Part shown: positions 1-8,007 of the stretch, in pieces | How the letters are laid out: every line of letters begins with the position of its first letter | Position numbering within the stretch: the first letter of the stretch is position 1 | Source of the DNA: Phycisphaerae bacterium | GTDB lineage: Bacteria > Planctomycetota > Phycisphaerae > JAAYCJ01 | Reading direction: 5' to 3' | NCBI GenBank assembly: GCA_012729815.1 | Contig: JAAYCJ010000360.1 | Location: 1-36,801 of the forward strand | DNA length: 36,801 nucleotides | The notes under the pieces: generated by a model | The model's input: only the letters and a program-made list of their open reading frames with translations | Told to the model about the DNA's origin: nothing | Database searches by the model: none | Position numbers and translations under genes: made by a program

Positions 1-66
1 CCCGACTGCTACAACCGTGTCGAGCCCATCGAACCCGCTGAACCCGTGCCGGAGGGCCATTCGTGA
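1..66 (+). CDS. C-terminal fragment of an unknown protein
   Basis: Frame 1 is open from the first base and ends at the TGA at 64-66, giving 21 residues that finish in a proline/glutamate-rich tail (NRVEPIEPAEPVPEGHS). The stop overlaps the GTG start of the next gene as GTGA, the usual arrangement of translationally coupled genes, which is the main reason for calling this a real gene end. No function can be assigned from this fragment. Confidence 0.5.
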   Translation, partial: PDCYNRVEPIEPAEPVPEGHS

Positions 67-410
67 CGGCGGCCCGCCTCGTCCATTTTCCAGCCTTCGT
101 CGATCCCGTCACCTTCGCCCAAAACGTCTACGCCCTGGTCGGCTGCTGGATATGGGTCTTCTTCCTGGTCCTTCTCGCCATTCTGGCTTGGACGGCGGCC
201 AAGATGCTGGCCTGGCGGGCGGAAAAAGAGCATTACGCGATCCGCGCCCGGCGGGAGAAGATCGGTCCCGACGGCCAACCCTATCCGCCCACCGGACGCG
301 GCATCTGCGCCGCGTGCAGCCGCACGTTCGAAAAGGTCTTCGTCCTGCCCTCGGGCCAGAAACTCTGCCGCGACTGCTACCACCGCCGCATCGGCCGCGA
401 CGGCCAATAG
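63..410 (+). CDS. small membrane protein with C-terminal zinc ribbon
   Basis: This is a 115-residue protein. The GTG start is chosen because GGAGGG lies six bases upstream and because it overlaps the previous stop as GTGA; the next in-frame ATG would cut into the membrane segment. Residues about 24-48 form one hydrophobic helix, followed by a basic stretch (WRAEKEHYAIRARREK). The C-terminal part holds two cysteine pairs, CAAC and CRDC, about 18 residues apart, which resembles a treble-clef zinc ribbon exposed to the cytoplasm. The family is not recognised. It sits 57 bases upstream of the PilT-like ATPase gene and could share a transcript with it, but the ATPase gene has its own extended -10 sequence. 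Confidence 0.7.
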   Translation: MTAARLVHFPAFVDPVTFAQNVYALVGCWIWVFFLVLLAILAWTAAKMLAWRAEKEHYAIRARREKIGPDGQPYPPTGRGICAACSRTFEKVFVLPSGQKLCRDCYHRRIGRDGQ

Positions 411-427
411 CGTTTCCTTGCGCCCGG

Positions 428-436
428 TGGTATACT
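428..436 (+). promoter_or_regulatory. extended -10 promoter before the PilT-like gene
   Basis: TGG immediately followed by TATACT (-10 at 431-436) matches an extended -10 element. There is no good -35 at 16-18 bases upstream. The ATG at 468 follows 31 bases later, with GAGGA at 457-461 as ribosome binding site. Confidence 0.4.
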
Positions 437-467
437 CAGCGCAGCCGTCGGCAAGCGAGGAACCACC

Positions 468-1619
468 ATGTCCGAAAAGCCCACAATCGACACGCCCCTC
501 TACCGCAAAGGCGACGACCGCCAACTGAGCATGCACAACCTGCTCGAATACTTCTCGCAGCAGGGCAAGCTGCGGGTCTCCGACCTGCACCTGAAGGCCG
601 GATGCCCGCCGGTCTACCGGGTCGACGGGCGGCTTCAGCGGATGAAGGGCGAGCCGATGGACAAACAGACCGTCGACGCCCTGGCCCGCGTCCTGCTCTC
701 GGACGCCGAACAGGAACGCCTCGCCGAAGGCGGCTCCGTCGATACCTCCTACATCACCGAGTCGATGCAGTTCCGGATCAACGTCTTTCGCGACAACGAC
801 GGCCTCTGCGCCGCCGTCCGGGCTCTCGAAGCCTCCGCCCCGCCCGTCGAGGAAATCGGATTTCCCAACGGCGTGTGGCGCGACATCGTCAATCGCCAGT
901 GGGGACTGGTCCTGATCACCGGGATCACCGGGGCCGGTAAGTCGACCACCATTGCTTCGCTGATCGACCGGATTACCCAAACCCACCCGCGGCGCATCAT
1001 CACCCTCGAAGACCCGATCGAATACCGCCTCCACAGCCACAAGGCGATCATCTCCCAACGCGAGGTCGGCCGCGACGTCCCCGGCTTTGCCCGCGGTCTG
1101 CGCGACTGCCTCCGCGAAGACCCGGACGTCATCTTCGTCGGAGAAATGCGCGACCGCGAGTCCACCACCTGGACCCTCTCCGCCGCTGAGACCGGACACC
1201 TGGTCTTCTCCACCCTCCATACCCGCGACGTTCGCGGCACCATCACCCGCATCCTCGACATGTTCCCCCCCGACCAACAGGAAGAGGTGGCCAGCCAACT
1301 GTCGCTTGGTCTTGCTTATATTATATCGCAAAAGCTTATCCCAAAGGCCGACGGCGAGGGACGCGTCGTCGCCATGGAGATCCTTAACAATACCTATGCC
1401 ATGGCCAACCTCATCCGCCTCCGCAAAGCCGAGATGATCTACTCCCTCCTCCAGACCCGCACCAAGGACATCCCCGAAGAGCGGATGGTCACCCTCGAAC
1501 GCTCGCTGGCCCGCCTCTGCCGCGAAGGCCTGATCGCCCCCCTCGAGGCTGAGCAGTGGGCCAATCACCCCTCAGCCTTCCTCGACGAAATGCAGCAGGT
1601 GGGACTGCGCGTTTCCTGA
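468..1619 (+). CDS. PilT/PilU-like type IV pilus retraction ATPase
   Basis: A 383-residue cytoplasmic AAA-type secretion ATPase of the PilT/PilU family, which normally powers pilus retraction as a hexamer. The N-terminal domain has the usual start (VSDLHLKAG...PPVYRVDGRL). Walker A is GITGAGKSTT at about 152-161 (canonical GPTGSGKST), an Asp box follows (TLEDPIEY, about 178-185), Walker B is DPDVIFVGEMRD near 218-229, and the His box is GHLVFSTLHTRD near 243. The C-terminal segment NLIRLRKAEMIYSLLQT corresponds to the PilT motif NLIREGK..Q..S.IQT but has diverged. Length fits the family. No other pilus assembly gene (pilB, pilC, pilD, pilQ) is in the window. The next gene cluster contains a pseudopilin, so a functional link is possible but unproven. 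PilU, or a paralogue serving pseudopilin secretion, is an alternative. Confidence 0.88.
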   Translation: MSEKPTIDTPLYRKGDDRQLSMHNLLEYFSQQGKLRVSDLHLKAGCPPVYRVDGRLQRMKGEPMDKQTVDALARVLLSDAEQERLAEGGSVDTSYITESMQFRINVFRDNDGLCAAVRALEASAPPVEEIGFPNGVWRDIVNRQWGLVLITGITGAGKSTTIASLIDRITQTHPRRIITLEDPIEYRLHSHKAIISQREVGRDVPGFARGLRDCLREDPDVIFVGEMRDRESTTWTLSAAETGHLVFSTLHTRDVRGTITRILDMFPPDQQEEVASQLSLGLAYIISQKLIPKADGEGRVVAMEILNNTYAMANLIRLRKAEMIYSLLQTRTKDIPEERMVTLERSLARLCREGLIAPLEAEQWANHPSAFLDEMQQVGLRVS

Positions 1620-1657
1620 TCGCCCGCTACGGCTTCCGACTCGCCCCGACAAAGGGG

Positions 1658-1686
1658 TTGACACAGAAGCCCGAAACAGTTAGGAT
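1658..1686 (+). promoter_or_regulatory. consensus sigma70-type promoter of module 1
   Basis: A perfect -35 TTGACA (1658-1663), a 17-base spacer and -10 TAGGAT (1681-1686). The transcript would start about 30 bases before the regulator ATG at 1723, which has AGGA at 1713-1716. The DNA from 1685 to 1720 is AT-richer than its surroundings and could hold the regulator's own operator; ATCGAT (1703-1708) is the only palindrome there and is too short to call. Confidence 0.6.
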
Positions 1687-1722
1687 GCAAATTAGATACA
1701 AGATCGATTCACAGGATCGCCA

Positions 1723-2868
1723 ATGGTCACCACTTCACGTCATCAAGCCAGATTGAAGGTCCGCGACTACCTGGAAAAGCAATTGGTCTCGCTCCGGGCC
1801 GGCGAGCCGTTGCCGCCGATACGAACTCTGATGCGGGAGAGCGGGGCCAGCCTGGCCCGCCTCAACGGAATTCTCGATGATCTGGAGGCCCAGGGCCTGA
1901 TCGAACGGCGTCCGCGGCAGGGGATTTTCAAAGCCGCCGACCTTCGCAGCGGTTCGACCCTCGAACCCTTCGTCGGCCGCTCCGGCGGGTCCGCAACGCT
2001 GACCATCGGCGTCATCCTCGACAGTTGGCCGCACGGCGTCAACAACGCCTATCTGGCTGACCTGTTCCGCTATCTCAAGAGACATCTTCGCCGATCCCCC
2101 CGGCCGTGCCGATTGGTCTACGAGTTTGTGGAGGCGTTCGGAGAGGAGGGGGGTGAAACGCCGAGACTTCTGACCTCGCCGGGGATCGACGGGGTGATCT
2201 TCATGCCGTTCACGCGAGGAGGCTTGGAGTTCCTCAACGGGTGGCGACCGGCCAGCCGACCGGTGGTCTGCTTCGGTCGCGAGCTCCGAAACGATCAGGT
2301 CCCGCAAGTCTATGTCGATCACCGCCTCGGCGGGGCCAAGGCGGCTGAGTATCTGCTTCAACTGGGTCACCGGCGGATATGCACCGTCTCATCCGCGATG
2401 TTCGAGGGCAGCCCGGACGATCTGCGGCTTCGCGGTTATCGCCAGGTGCTCGAACGATCGGGCGTGCCGATCGACCCGAATCTGACCGTCGAGGCGGAAA
2501 ACCGCTACGACCAGGTCAATCAGCGGTTGGCCCGCGTCTTCGACCGCGCATCGTCGCCGACCGCGGTGTTCGTGACCGGCGGTGTGCTGATGCCGGCCGT
2601 CCTGCACGCACTCGCGTCCCTCGGCAAGACGGTCCCCGCCGACCTCTCGCTGCTCTCGTACGACGACACCGAGGAGAGCCGGACCTACCACCCGCCGATT
2701 ACCGTGGTCCGTCAGCCGTTGGATCAGGCGATGGGCGTGTTGCTGAATGAAATGCTCAACTGGATCGAGGGCGGACACGACGGCCGAAGGCGGGTAATGC
2801 TGCCGCCGGAACTCGTGGTGCGCGAGTCATGCGCGCCCGTGCGGGAAACTGACAATGCTCCGAATTAA
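1723..2868 (+). CDS. GntR-type HTH / LacI-type sensor transcriptional regulator (module 1)
   Basis: A 381-residue chimeric regulator of the same architecture as Bacillus AraR. Residues about 8-70 form a GntR-like winged helix-turn-helix ([40 protein letters not shown]). Residues about 84-375 resemble the periplasmic-binding-like sensor of LacI/GalR proteins ([53 protein letters not shown]). Such proteins usually repress sugar-use genes and are released by a sugar ligand, which cannot be named here. The DNA-recognition helix is degenerate compared with classical GntR ([15 protein letters not shown]). A consensus promoter lies directly upstream. The stop overlaps the pseudopilin start by 14 bases, so the two genes are translationally coupled. 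Its likely targets are this operon and itself. Confidence 0.88.
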   Translation: MVTTSRHQARLKVRDYLEKQLVSLRAGEPLPPIRTLMRESGASLARLNGILDDLEAQGLIERRPRQGIFKAADLRSGSTLEPFVGRSGGSATLTIGVILDSWPHGVNNAYLADLFRYLKRHLRRSPRPCRLVYEFVEAFGEEGGETPRLLTSPGIDGVIFMPFTRGGLEFLNGWRPASRPVVCFGRELRNDQVPQVYVDHRLGGAKAAEYLLQLGHRRICTVSSAMFEGSPDDLRLRGYRQVLERSGVPIDPNLTVEAENRYDQVNQRLARVFDRASSPTAVFVTGGVLMPAVLHALASLGKTVPADLSLLSYDDTEESRTYHPPITVVRQPLDQAMGVLLNEMLNWIEGGHDGRRRVMLPPELVVRESCAPVRETDNAPN

Positions 2869-3565
2869 CGGTTGCCGAAGACTCCGCGGATTCACGCTGA
2901 TCGAACTGCTGGTCGTCGTCGCGATCATCGCGGTCCTGGTGGCCATGCTGCTTCCGGCCCTACAGGAGGCCCGCCGCCAGGCCCAGGCCACCCAGTGCGC
3001 AGCTAACTGGCGCCAGGTGGGAATGTACCTGTCCATGTACGAGAGTGACGAAGGCGGCTATCCCCAGTGCCGCTACCCGGAATACCGCTCGGTCTATTAC
3101 GGCGGATACAAGGGCTTCGGACTCCTTAAGCCATACGTGGCAGATCCCAGTTGGGTCGACGTGCTCTCGAACGTCAAAGACAGTTGCCTCAAGCGGGGAC
3201 CGTTCTCCGACCCGACCGGCAAGCCGGACTTCGGCTTCGGTGACCTGATCAACGTCCTGTACGTCCTGCCGTTCACCTCGCCCGGTGCTCAACCGTCCTG
3301 GCGGGGCGGCGTGCCGCCGTTCCCGTGGCCGACCCTCGGCTATCGCGACCGACCCAGCACCACCGCATCGAGCGTCTGCGACCTGCGAACCAGTGCAAAT
3401 CCTTTCTCAGCCGTTCCCCTGATCCCTTACGCCCACAGCGGTGCCGGGGTCAATATCCTTTTCGTCGACGGCCACGTCCGCTGGAAACCGACCGACCTGT
3501 TCAAACACGTCGGCTTCTCGGTGCCCGATCCGTGGGTCAAGTACCAGTTGGCGTTGAATGACTGA
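2855..3565 (+). CDS. prepilin-type pseudopilin with H-X-DG C-terminus (module 1)
   Basis: A 236-residue pseudopilin. A short basic leader ([12 protein letters not shown]) ends in Gly and is followed by the class III signal sequence [18 protein letters not shown], with Glu at +5; a prepilin peptidase would cut after Gly12. The hydrophobic helix runs on into [12 protein letters not shown], typical of planctomycete and lentisphaeral prepilin-like proteins. Near the C-terminus is [17 protein letters not shown], the H-X9-DG signature with one additional residue between His and Asp. Such proteins are thought to be processed and held at the inner membrane; their partners are mostly unknown. The start overlaps the regulator stop by 14 bases, and the secreted-protein gene follows 49 bases later on the same strand. 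Confidence 0.85.
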   Translation: MLRINGCRRLRGFTLIELLVVVAIIAVLVAMLLPALQEARRQAQATQCAANWRQVGMYLSMYESDEGGYPQCRYPEYRSVYYGGYKGFGLLKPYVADPSWVDVLSNVKDSCLKRGPFSDPTGKPDFGFGDLINVLYVLPFTSPGAQPSWRGGVPPFPWPTLGYRDRPSTTASSVCDLRTSANPFSAVPLIPYAHSGAGVNILFVDGHVRWKPTDLFKHVGFSVPDPWVKYQLALND

Positions 3566-3614
3566 TGCTTGACCCGTACGCGGCCTTGCAGCACGAATTC
3601 ACAGTAGAGGAAGT

Positions 3615-5459
3615 ATGATGAAACTGGTGACGATTGCGGTACAGGTACTGACGATAGGCCTCATCTGCGGTGCGGCGGAGGCCCTGACGATCGAGGTGCG
3701 GACGCCCGAATGGAGCGACCGGAAACTCGCGATGTACCCGCCGCGGGGCATGGCCAAGACGGTTTTCGCGGGCGATGTGGTGGTCCGTGACGCCGCCGAG
3801 CCGGTCGAGCTGTGGCTGGTCGTCACGGACGAGAAGAACCGGGAACGCAAGCTTGAGCAGGGAAAGGGCCTCGGCGTGCGGCGCTGGAACGATGGGCTCT
3901 ATACGCTGCAACTCTACGGCCACGTGCTCAAGGAGTACGGAACCTACCGCGTCTCAGCCTTCGCCAAAGACGCGACGGGAACGACCGCCGAGGCATCGGA
4001 CTTCGGCACCATCACCTATGCCGAAAAGAAGTACGAACAACCCGAGGACGATCCGATGCGGGCGTGGCCCATGTGGCCGCCGTATCCGCAGTACAACCTC
4101 CACCGCCAGGTCTCTCGCAACCAGGCCCAGCCGTTCGTGATCGCCCCGCTCAACCTGACCGACAAGATCACCGACGACTGGTCGATCGAGTTTGATCTCC
4201 CGCAAGGAGTGGCGATCATGGACGCGGTCGGCCGCGAAAGCGACTTCTCCCGGCCGACGGTTTCCGCCCCCGAGCCGGTCGATCACGACGGTGTCCACCG
4301 TTTCCGGCAGTCGGTCCGCCTGCCCAAGGTCCGGCCCAGTGGACCCAAGACCCGCGAAGCCGACTACGCCCAGCGCGGCGGCATGTGGGCGGTCTGCACC
4401 CTGGCGACCGACGAGAGCGCCTCGCTCGGCAAGCACGCCGCCTACTGGCGCGAGACCGTCCCGCCCGCGACCGAACCGGGCCCGTGGCGGGAAATGACCA
4501 TCGAGGTGCTTCCGCGGGCGGTAGGGAACCCGGACAAGGGGCTGGAGGTCGAAATCTGCAGTTCGTGGCTCCACGTGGTCAGCCCACCCGAACAGGAGGC
4601 GATCCTGCGGACCTGGAAGGATATCGGCGTGACGGTGGTCGAATGCGGTCCGCCTTACCAGCGATACCGCACGCGGGGCTTCAAGACGCTCTTCAAGATC
4701 GAGCATCCTCTCCTGGTCTGCTGGGACAAGGATCCCAACCACGCCCGAATCAACCGCGACGGCAAAGCCGATGCCAAATGGTGCTGCCCGTCGTACTTCC
4801 TCACCGATCCCGCCCGCGAGGTGCTCAAAACGCGGCTGACCGAACTCCTAACCCCGCCTCCCGACGCCTTGCACTACATCGCTGAGAACGCCTCGCCGTG
4901 CTACTGCCCGCGCTGCGTCGAAGGCTTCCGCGCACAACACAAAATCGCTCCGGACGCCAAACTCGACGCCGAAACCCTCGACGGCCACTACCACCAAGAC
5001 TGGCTGACCTTCAACTGCAAACACCTGGCCCAGGTCGCCGCCGCCACCAAGACGGCTATGGCCCGGATCGACCCGAAGATGACCCTCTGGGCCTTCTCCT
5101 ATCCGCAGATCGACTACGCCCGCAAACGCGGGACCGACTGGCGGTTCCTCGCCGATCCGGTGGACGTGGCCATGATCCCCTGGGGCGTGGGCGAAAAGAC
5201 CCGCGAGATCATCGGCGGCCGCGCCACGATCCTGGCCCGAGTGATCTTTGCCCCCACACCAGCCGAATACCACCAGTACTTCGACAACACGCTGGCCCGC
5301 CACGAGTGCGCCGTTCAGGAACTTCGCCGCTACGTCGAAGCCTCCGGCGGCAACGGCCTGCGCCTGTTTACCTGGCTGAGCATGGAGGGCGGATGGTATC
5401 ACGCGGTGGCCACGGCCTCCCGCCAAGGCGCCAAGCCTGCGGCCAAGCCCGCCGGATGA
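3615..5459 (+). CDS. secreted protein of unknown family, glycosidase-like barrel (module 1)
   Basis: A 614-residue exported protein. The tandem ATG at 3615 follows GAGGAAG at 3607-3613. The N-terminus is a Sec signal peptide (MMKLVTIAVQVLTIGLICGAAEA, likely cut near residue 23). Residues about 25-130 look like a beta-sandwich (..YTLQLYGHVLKEYGTYRVSAFAKDATG). Residues about 300-590 show alternating strands and helices suggestive of a TIM barrel (GLEVEICSSWLHVV, DIGVTVVECGPPYQRY, ALHYIAENASPCYCPRCVEGFRAQHK, MTLWAFSYPQIDYAR, VDVAMIPWGVGEK, GLRLFTWLSMEGGWYH). The Cys-rich CYCPRCVEGF followed by a helix is like a motif in some uncharacterised glycosidase-like barrels. Acidic residues that could be catalytic (E in IAENAS, E in MEGGWYH) are visible, but no known family is recognised. 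It is probably regulated with the two upstream genes and acts outside the cytoplasm. Confidence 0.75.
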   Translation: MMKLVTIAVQVLTIGLICGAAEALTIEVRTPEWSDRKLAMYPPRGMAKTVFAGDVVVRDAAEPVELWLVVTDEKNRERKLEQGKGLGVRRWNDGLYTLQLYGHVLKEYGTYRVSAFAKDATGTTAEASDFGTITYAEKKYEQPEDDPMRAWPMWPPYPQYNLHRQVSRNQAQPFVIAPLNLTDKITDDWSIEFDLPQGVAIMDAVGRESDFSRPTVSAPEPVDHDGVHRFRQSVRLPKVRPSGPKTREADYAQRGGMWAVCTLATDESASLGKHAAYWRETVPPATEPGPWREMTIEVLPRAVGNPDKGLEVEICSSWLHVVSPPEQEAILRTWKDIGVTVVECGPPYQRYRTRGFKTLFKIEHPLLVCWDKDPNHARINRDGKADAKWCCPSYFLTDPAREVLKTRLTELLTPPPDALHYIAENASPCYCPRCVEGFRAQHKIAPDAKLDAETLDGHYHQDWLTFNCKHLAQVAAATKTAMARIDPKMTLWAFSYPQIDYARKRGTDWRFLADPVDVAMIPWGVGEKTREIIGGRATILARVIFAPTPAEYHQYFDNTLARHECAVQELRRYVEASGGNGLRLFTWLSMEGGWYHAVATASRQGAKPAAKPAG

Positions 5460-5543
5460 GACGTCGGTCATCCCCGCTGCAAACGAAGGAACGATATTTC
5501 CCTGGAACATCGCACACTCCCAATTCCGCCGCCGCTTTTGACG

Positions 5544-5572
5544 TTGCCTGCGCCCCGTCGCCGCACTATCAT
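5544..5572 (+). promoter_or_regulatory. promoter of the MBOAT gene
   Basis: TTGCCT (5544-5549), a 17-base spacer and TATCAT (5567-5572). The gene start at 5602 lies 29 bases downstream. The 142 bases between module 1 and this gene hold nothing else that I can recognise. Confidence 0.5.
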
Positions 5573-5601
5573 GGCCGGCGGTCTGATCTGGCGGTTATTC
5601 C

Positions 5602-6903
5602 ATGCGTTTCTACCAACACCCGGTATTCGACATCACGCTGCCCGAATGGTGGCGCTATCAGGGCCAGATGCCGCCCGGCGTCGCCTTCTTCGCGCTGCCC
5701 GCCCTCGGCGCGCTGCTGGTCCCTCAGCGGTGGATGCGGCCATATCTTCTTGTGACCAGCCTGCTGATACTCTGGCTGACCTTCGGGCATGGCTTTACCC
5801 TCGGCATTCTCGCCGCCTGCGTCCTGGCCTGGCTCCTGTGCCTGCTCGCCCGCGCCGCCGTGCGACGAGGCGCCGGTCCGGCGCGCCTGGCCCTGGCGGG
5901 GGGGTGGCTCATCGCCAACGGCATCTACTTCGGCCTCTTCGCCACACCGGTCAATCGCGTGCTCGCCGACGCCGGCCACCTCGATATCCTCCTGCTCTGT
6001 GGCCCGGCGTTCTTCCTCATCCGGTTCCTCGGCCTCTTTTCCGACATCTGCCGCGGCAAACCCGTTGGTTCGCTGCGGCCCGACCGTTTCGCCCTCTTCT
6101 TCCTCTACGCGCCCACCTTCCGACTCGGCCCGGTCACCTACTACGCCTCCATGAACGAACAGATCGACCACTGCAAATCGCGGATCAACAGCCGAAATCT
6201 CCGCTTGGGCGGACTGCTGATCGCCCTGGGAATCGGCCAACTGGTCCTCGTGGATGAAGTCATCAACGAGTGGCTGGTCAACCCGTACCACGAGCGGACC
6301 TTCTTCTTCACCCTCGGATTCTTCAACGACGCCGCCAACCTGACCTTCGGCCAGGCCCTCCTCGGAACCTATCTGATCGCTTTCCGCTTCCTGCTGGGCT
6401 TCTCGGGCTACACCCACCTGGCCATGGGCATCAGCCGCCTCATGGGCATCGATGTGCCGCGCAACTTCGAACGGCCGTACCTCGCCAGCAACATCCGAAC
6501 GCTCTGGCATCGCTGGCACATCAGCCTCAGCCAGTGGCTCCGCGACTACATCTACATCCCCCTCGGCGGACGAAACCGCCGACTCCTCGCCACCCTCGCC
6601 GTCTTCGTCTACTGCATGATGTGGCACCAGCCGACCCTCAACATGCTCATCTTCGCTCTGATCCACACGGGAGCGGTGACAGGCGTGCACGTGTGGCGCG
6701 GATGGCTGGAACGCGAAGAGCCCCGTCCGAGTGTGGCCCGGCTGCGGGCGGCACTGGCCAGCCCCGCAGGCTATCTGCTGGGCGTGGCCGCCACCTTCCA
6801 TTTCTGGTGCCTGACCCTCCTGGTCATGTTCGATCCCAACCACCTGGGCTTGGGCGTCATGCGACGTCTTTTTGTTGATCCCTTCGCAGCGATCCTGCCA
6901 TAG
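5602..6903 (+). CDS. MBOAT family membrane O-acyltransferase
   Basis: A 433-residue polytopic membrane protein with about ten hydrophobic helices. The family signature is clear: LWHRWHISLSQWLRDYIYIPLGG near residues 299-321, as in AlgI and DltB, which transfer acyl groups to extracellular polysaccharide or teichoic acid. The invariant histidine is in MMWHQ (H342), and a second His is in LIHTG (H355). The usual motif is WHG, so Gln replaces Gly after the histidine. The typical partner, an AlgJ/AlgX-like or DltD-like periplasmic esterase, is not adjacent, so the acceptor is unknown. It has its own promoter and stands alone between module 1 and an amidohydrolase gene. The ribosome binding site is weak (GGCGG). 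The exact start could be one of several in-frame codons, but this ATG fits the promoter. Confidence 0.85.
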   Translation: MRFYQHPVFDITLPEWWRYQGQMPPGVAFFALPALGALLVPQRWMRPYLLVTSLLILWLTFGHGFTLGILAACVLAWLLCLLARAAVRRGAGPARLALAGGWLIANGIYFGLFATPVNRVLADAGHLDILLLCGPAFFLIRFLGLFSDICRGKPVGSLRPDRFALFFLYAPTFRLGPVTYYASMNEQIDHCKSRINSRNLRLGGLLIALGIGQLVLVDEVINEWLVNPYHERTFFFTLGFFNDAANLTFGQALLGTYLIAFRFLLGFSGYTHLAMGISRLMGIDVPRNFERPYLASNIRTLWHRWHISLSQWLRDYIYIPLGGRNRRLLATLAVFVYCMMWHQPTLNMLIFALIHTGAVTGVHVWRGWLEREEPRPSVARLRAALASPAGYLLGVAATFHFWCLTLLVMFDPNHLGLGVMRRLFVDPFAAILP

Positions 6904-6932
6904 CTCGGAGAACCATCGAGCGCATCTGCGGA

Positions 6933-6961
6933 TTGTCAAACAGGTATCCCCTGCCTACAAT
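6933..6961 (+). promoter_or_regulatory. promoter of the amidohydrolase gene
   Basis: TTGTCA (6933-6938), a 17-base spacer and TACAAT (6956-6961); both boxes match consensus at five of six positions. The ATG at 7000 follows 38 bases later. Confidence 0.6.
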
Positions 6962-6999
6962 GGACGGGAACTGTGGCTCAAGCGGCAAGGAGAAGACCC

Positions 7000-7878
7000 A
7001 TGGCCCGGCGCATCATCGACGTCCACAACCATCCCAATTGGCACGGACACACCATCGACCGTCTCGTCGAGAACATGGATCAATACGGCATCGAAAAGAC
7101 CTGGCTCCTCTCGTGGGAAATCCCCGACGACGAGTACAACGTCGAGCCCGGATACCACGAGGTCATGGACCCGCGCGGACGAGGCGCCGAGTTCTGGATG
7201 ATCGTCGAAGGCCTCCAGAAGTACCCAAACCGCTTCATCGGAGGCTGGGCTCCCGACCCCCGCAGCCGATCCGCCCGAGCCCGCCTCCAGGCCGCCGTCA
7301 ACCTCTACGGCATCAAGGTCTACGGCGAACTCAAGCTGCGAATGCGCTACGACAACCCCGACGCCATCGCCATGTACCGCTTCTGCGGCGGCCTCAAGCT
7401 CCCGGTCCTCTTCCACCTGGAACTGCCGCGGTGCGCCATGGACCGCCTCTGCGAAGACCATCGCCAGTGGCCCGCCTGGTACGGCGGTGACATCACCGTG
7501 GTCGGCAACATGTGCCGCCAGTGTCCCGAAACGATCTTCATCGGCCACGGACCCGGCTTCTGGCGCGAAATCTCAGCCGACGCCGAAGCCGACCAGAGCA
7601 GCTATCCGTCCGGCCCCGTCCAAGCCCACGGCCGCATGACCGAACTGCTCCGCCGCCATCCGAACCTCTACGCCGATCTCTCCGCCGGCAGCGGCGCCAA
7701 CTCTCTGGAACGCGACCTCGACCACGGCCGGCAATTCGTCCTCGAATTCCAGGACCGAATCCTCTTTGGCCGCGATTACTTCGACCGCCGCCAACTCGAC
7801 GTCCTTGAAAAACTCGACCTGCCCGACCCGGTGATGGACAAGGTCCTCTGCCAGAACGCCTTGCGGCTCATCGGTTAA
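7000..7878 (+). CDS. amidohydrolase-2 family metal-dependent hydrolase
   Basis: A 292-residue TIM-barrel hydrolase of the amidohydrolase superfamily, cytoplasmic, without a signal peptide. The ATG at 7000 is preferred over an in-frame GTG at 6973 because AAGGAGAAG (6987-6995) precedes it at ideal distance. Metal-binding residues are visible in order: HxH in VHNH (H9, H11), a Lys or strand-end position in GIKVYGE, His in VLFHLELP, His in FIGHGPGFW, and the conserved late Asp in ILFGRDYFD (D259). The family covers decarboxylases and lactonases (ACMSD-like), and the substrate cannot be told. It is transcribed from its own promoter and seems monocistronic. The N-terminal half of the fusion protein at 29445-31757 belongs to the same superfamily but lacks the late Asp. 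Confidence 0.85.
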   Translation: MARRIIDVHNHPNWHGHTIDRLVENMDQYGIEKTWLLSWEIPDDEYNVEPGYHEVMDPRGRGAEFWMIVEGLQKYPNRFIGGWAPDPRSRSARARLQAAVNLYGIKVYGELKLRMRYDNPDAIAMYRFCGGLKLPVLFHLELPRCAMDRLCEDHRQWPAWYGGDITVVGNMCRQCPETIFIGHGPGFWREISADAEADQSSYPSGPVQAHGRMTELLRRHPNLYADLSAGSGANSLERDLDHGRQFVLEFQDRILFGRDYFDRRQLDVLEKLDLPDPVMDKVLCQNALRLIG

Positions 7879-7923
7879 CGTCCTCAACGCGACGACCGCG
7901 CCGCGGCGATTTCCGATCGTCCC

Positions 7924-7951
7924 TTGCCCTTGGATCGAAACCCGTTACAAT
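7924..7951 (+). promoter_or_regulatory. promoter of the superoxide dismutase gene
   Basis: TTGCCC (7924-7929), a 16-base spacer and TACAAT (7946-7951). The start codon at 8008 lies 56 bases downstream with GGGAGGA at 7996-8002. Confidence 0.5.
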
Positions 7952-8007
7952 GGCGTTCAGGAACATGGCTTGCCAAAGGGTTTCTTGTCCAAAACGGGAG
8001 GATCGAC

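Noticed and set aside
9-1568. Long minus-strand open frame of 519 codons opposite the PilT-like gene
   Set aside because: It is antisense to a gene with clear catalytic motifs, has low-complexity Gly/Asp/Glu-rich content, and results from codon bias in GC-rich DNA.
1556-1756. Small open frame bridging the PilT-like gene and regulator 1
   Set aside because: It overlaps the ends of both genes, contains the regulator promoter and has no start signal.
5569-6939. Minus-strand open frame of 456 codons opposite the MBOAT gene
   Set aside because: It has highly acidic, low-complexity content and no motifs, while the plus-strand protein has a clear membrane family signature.
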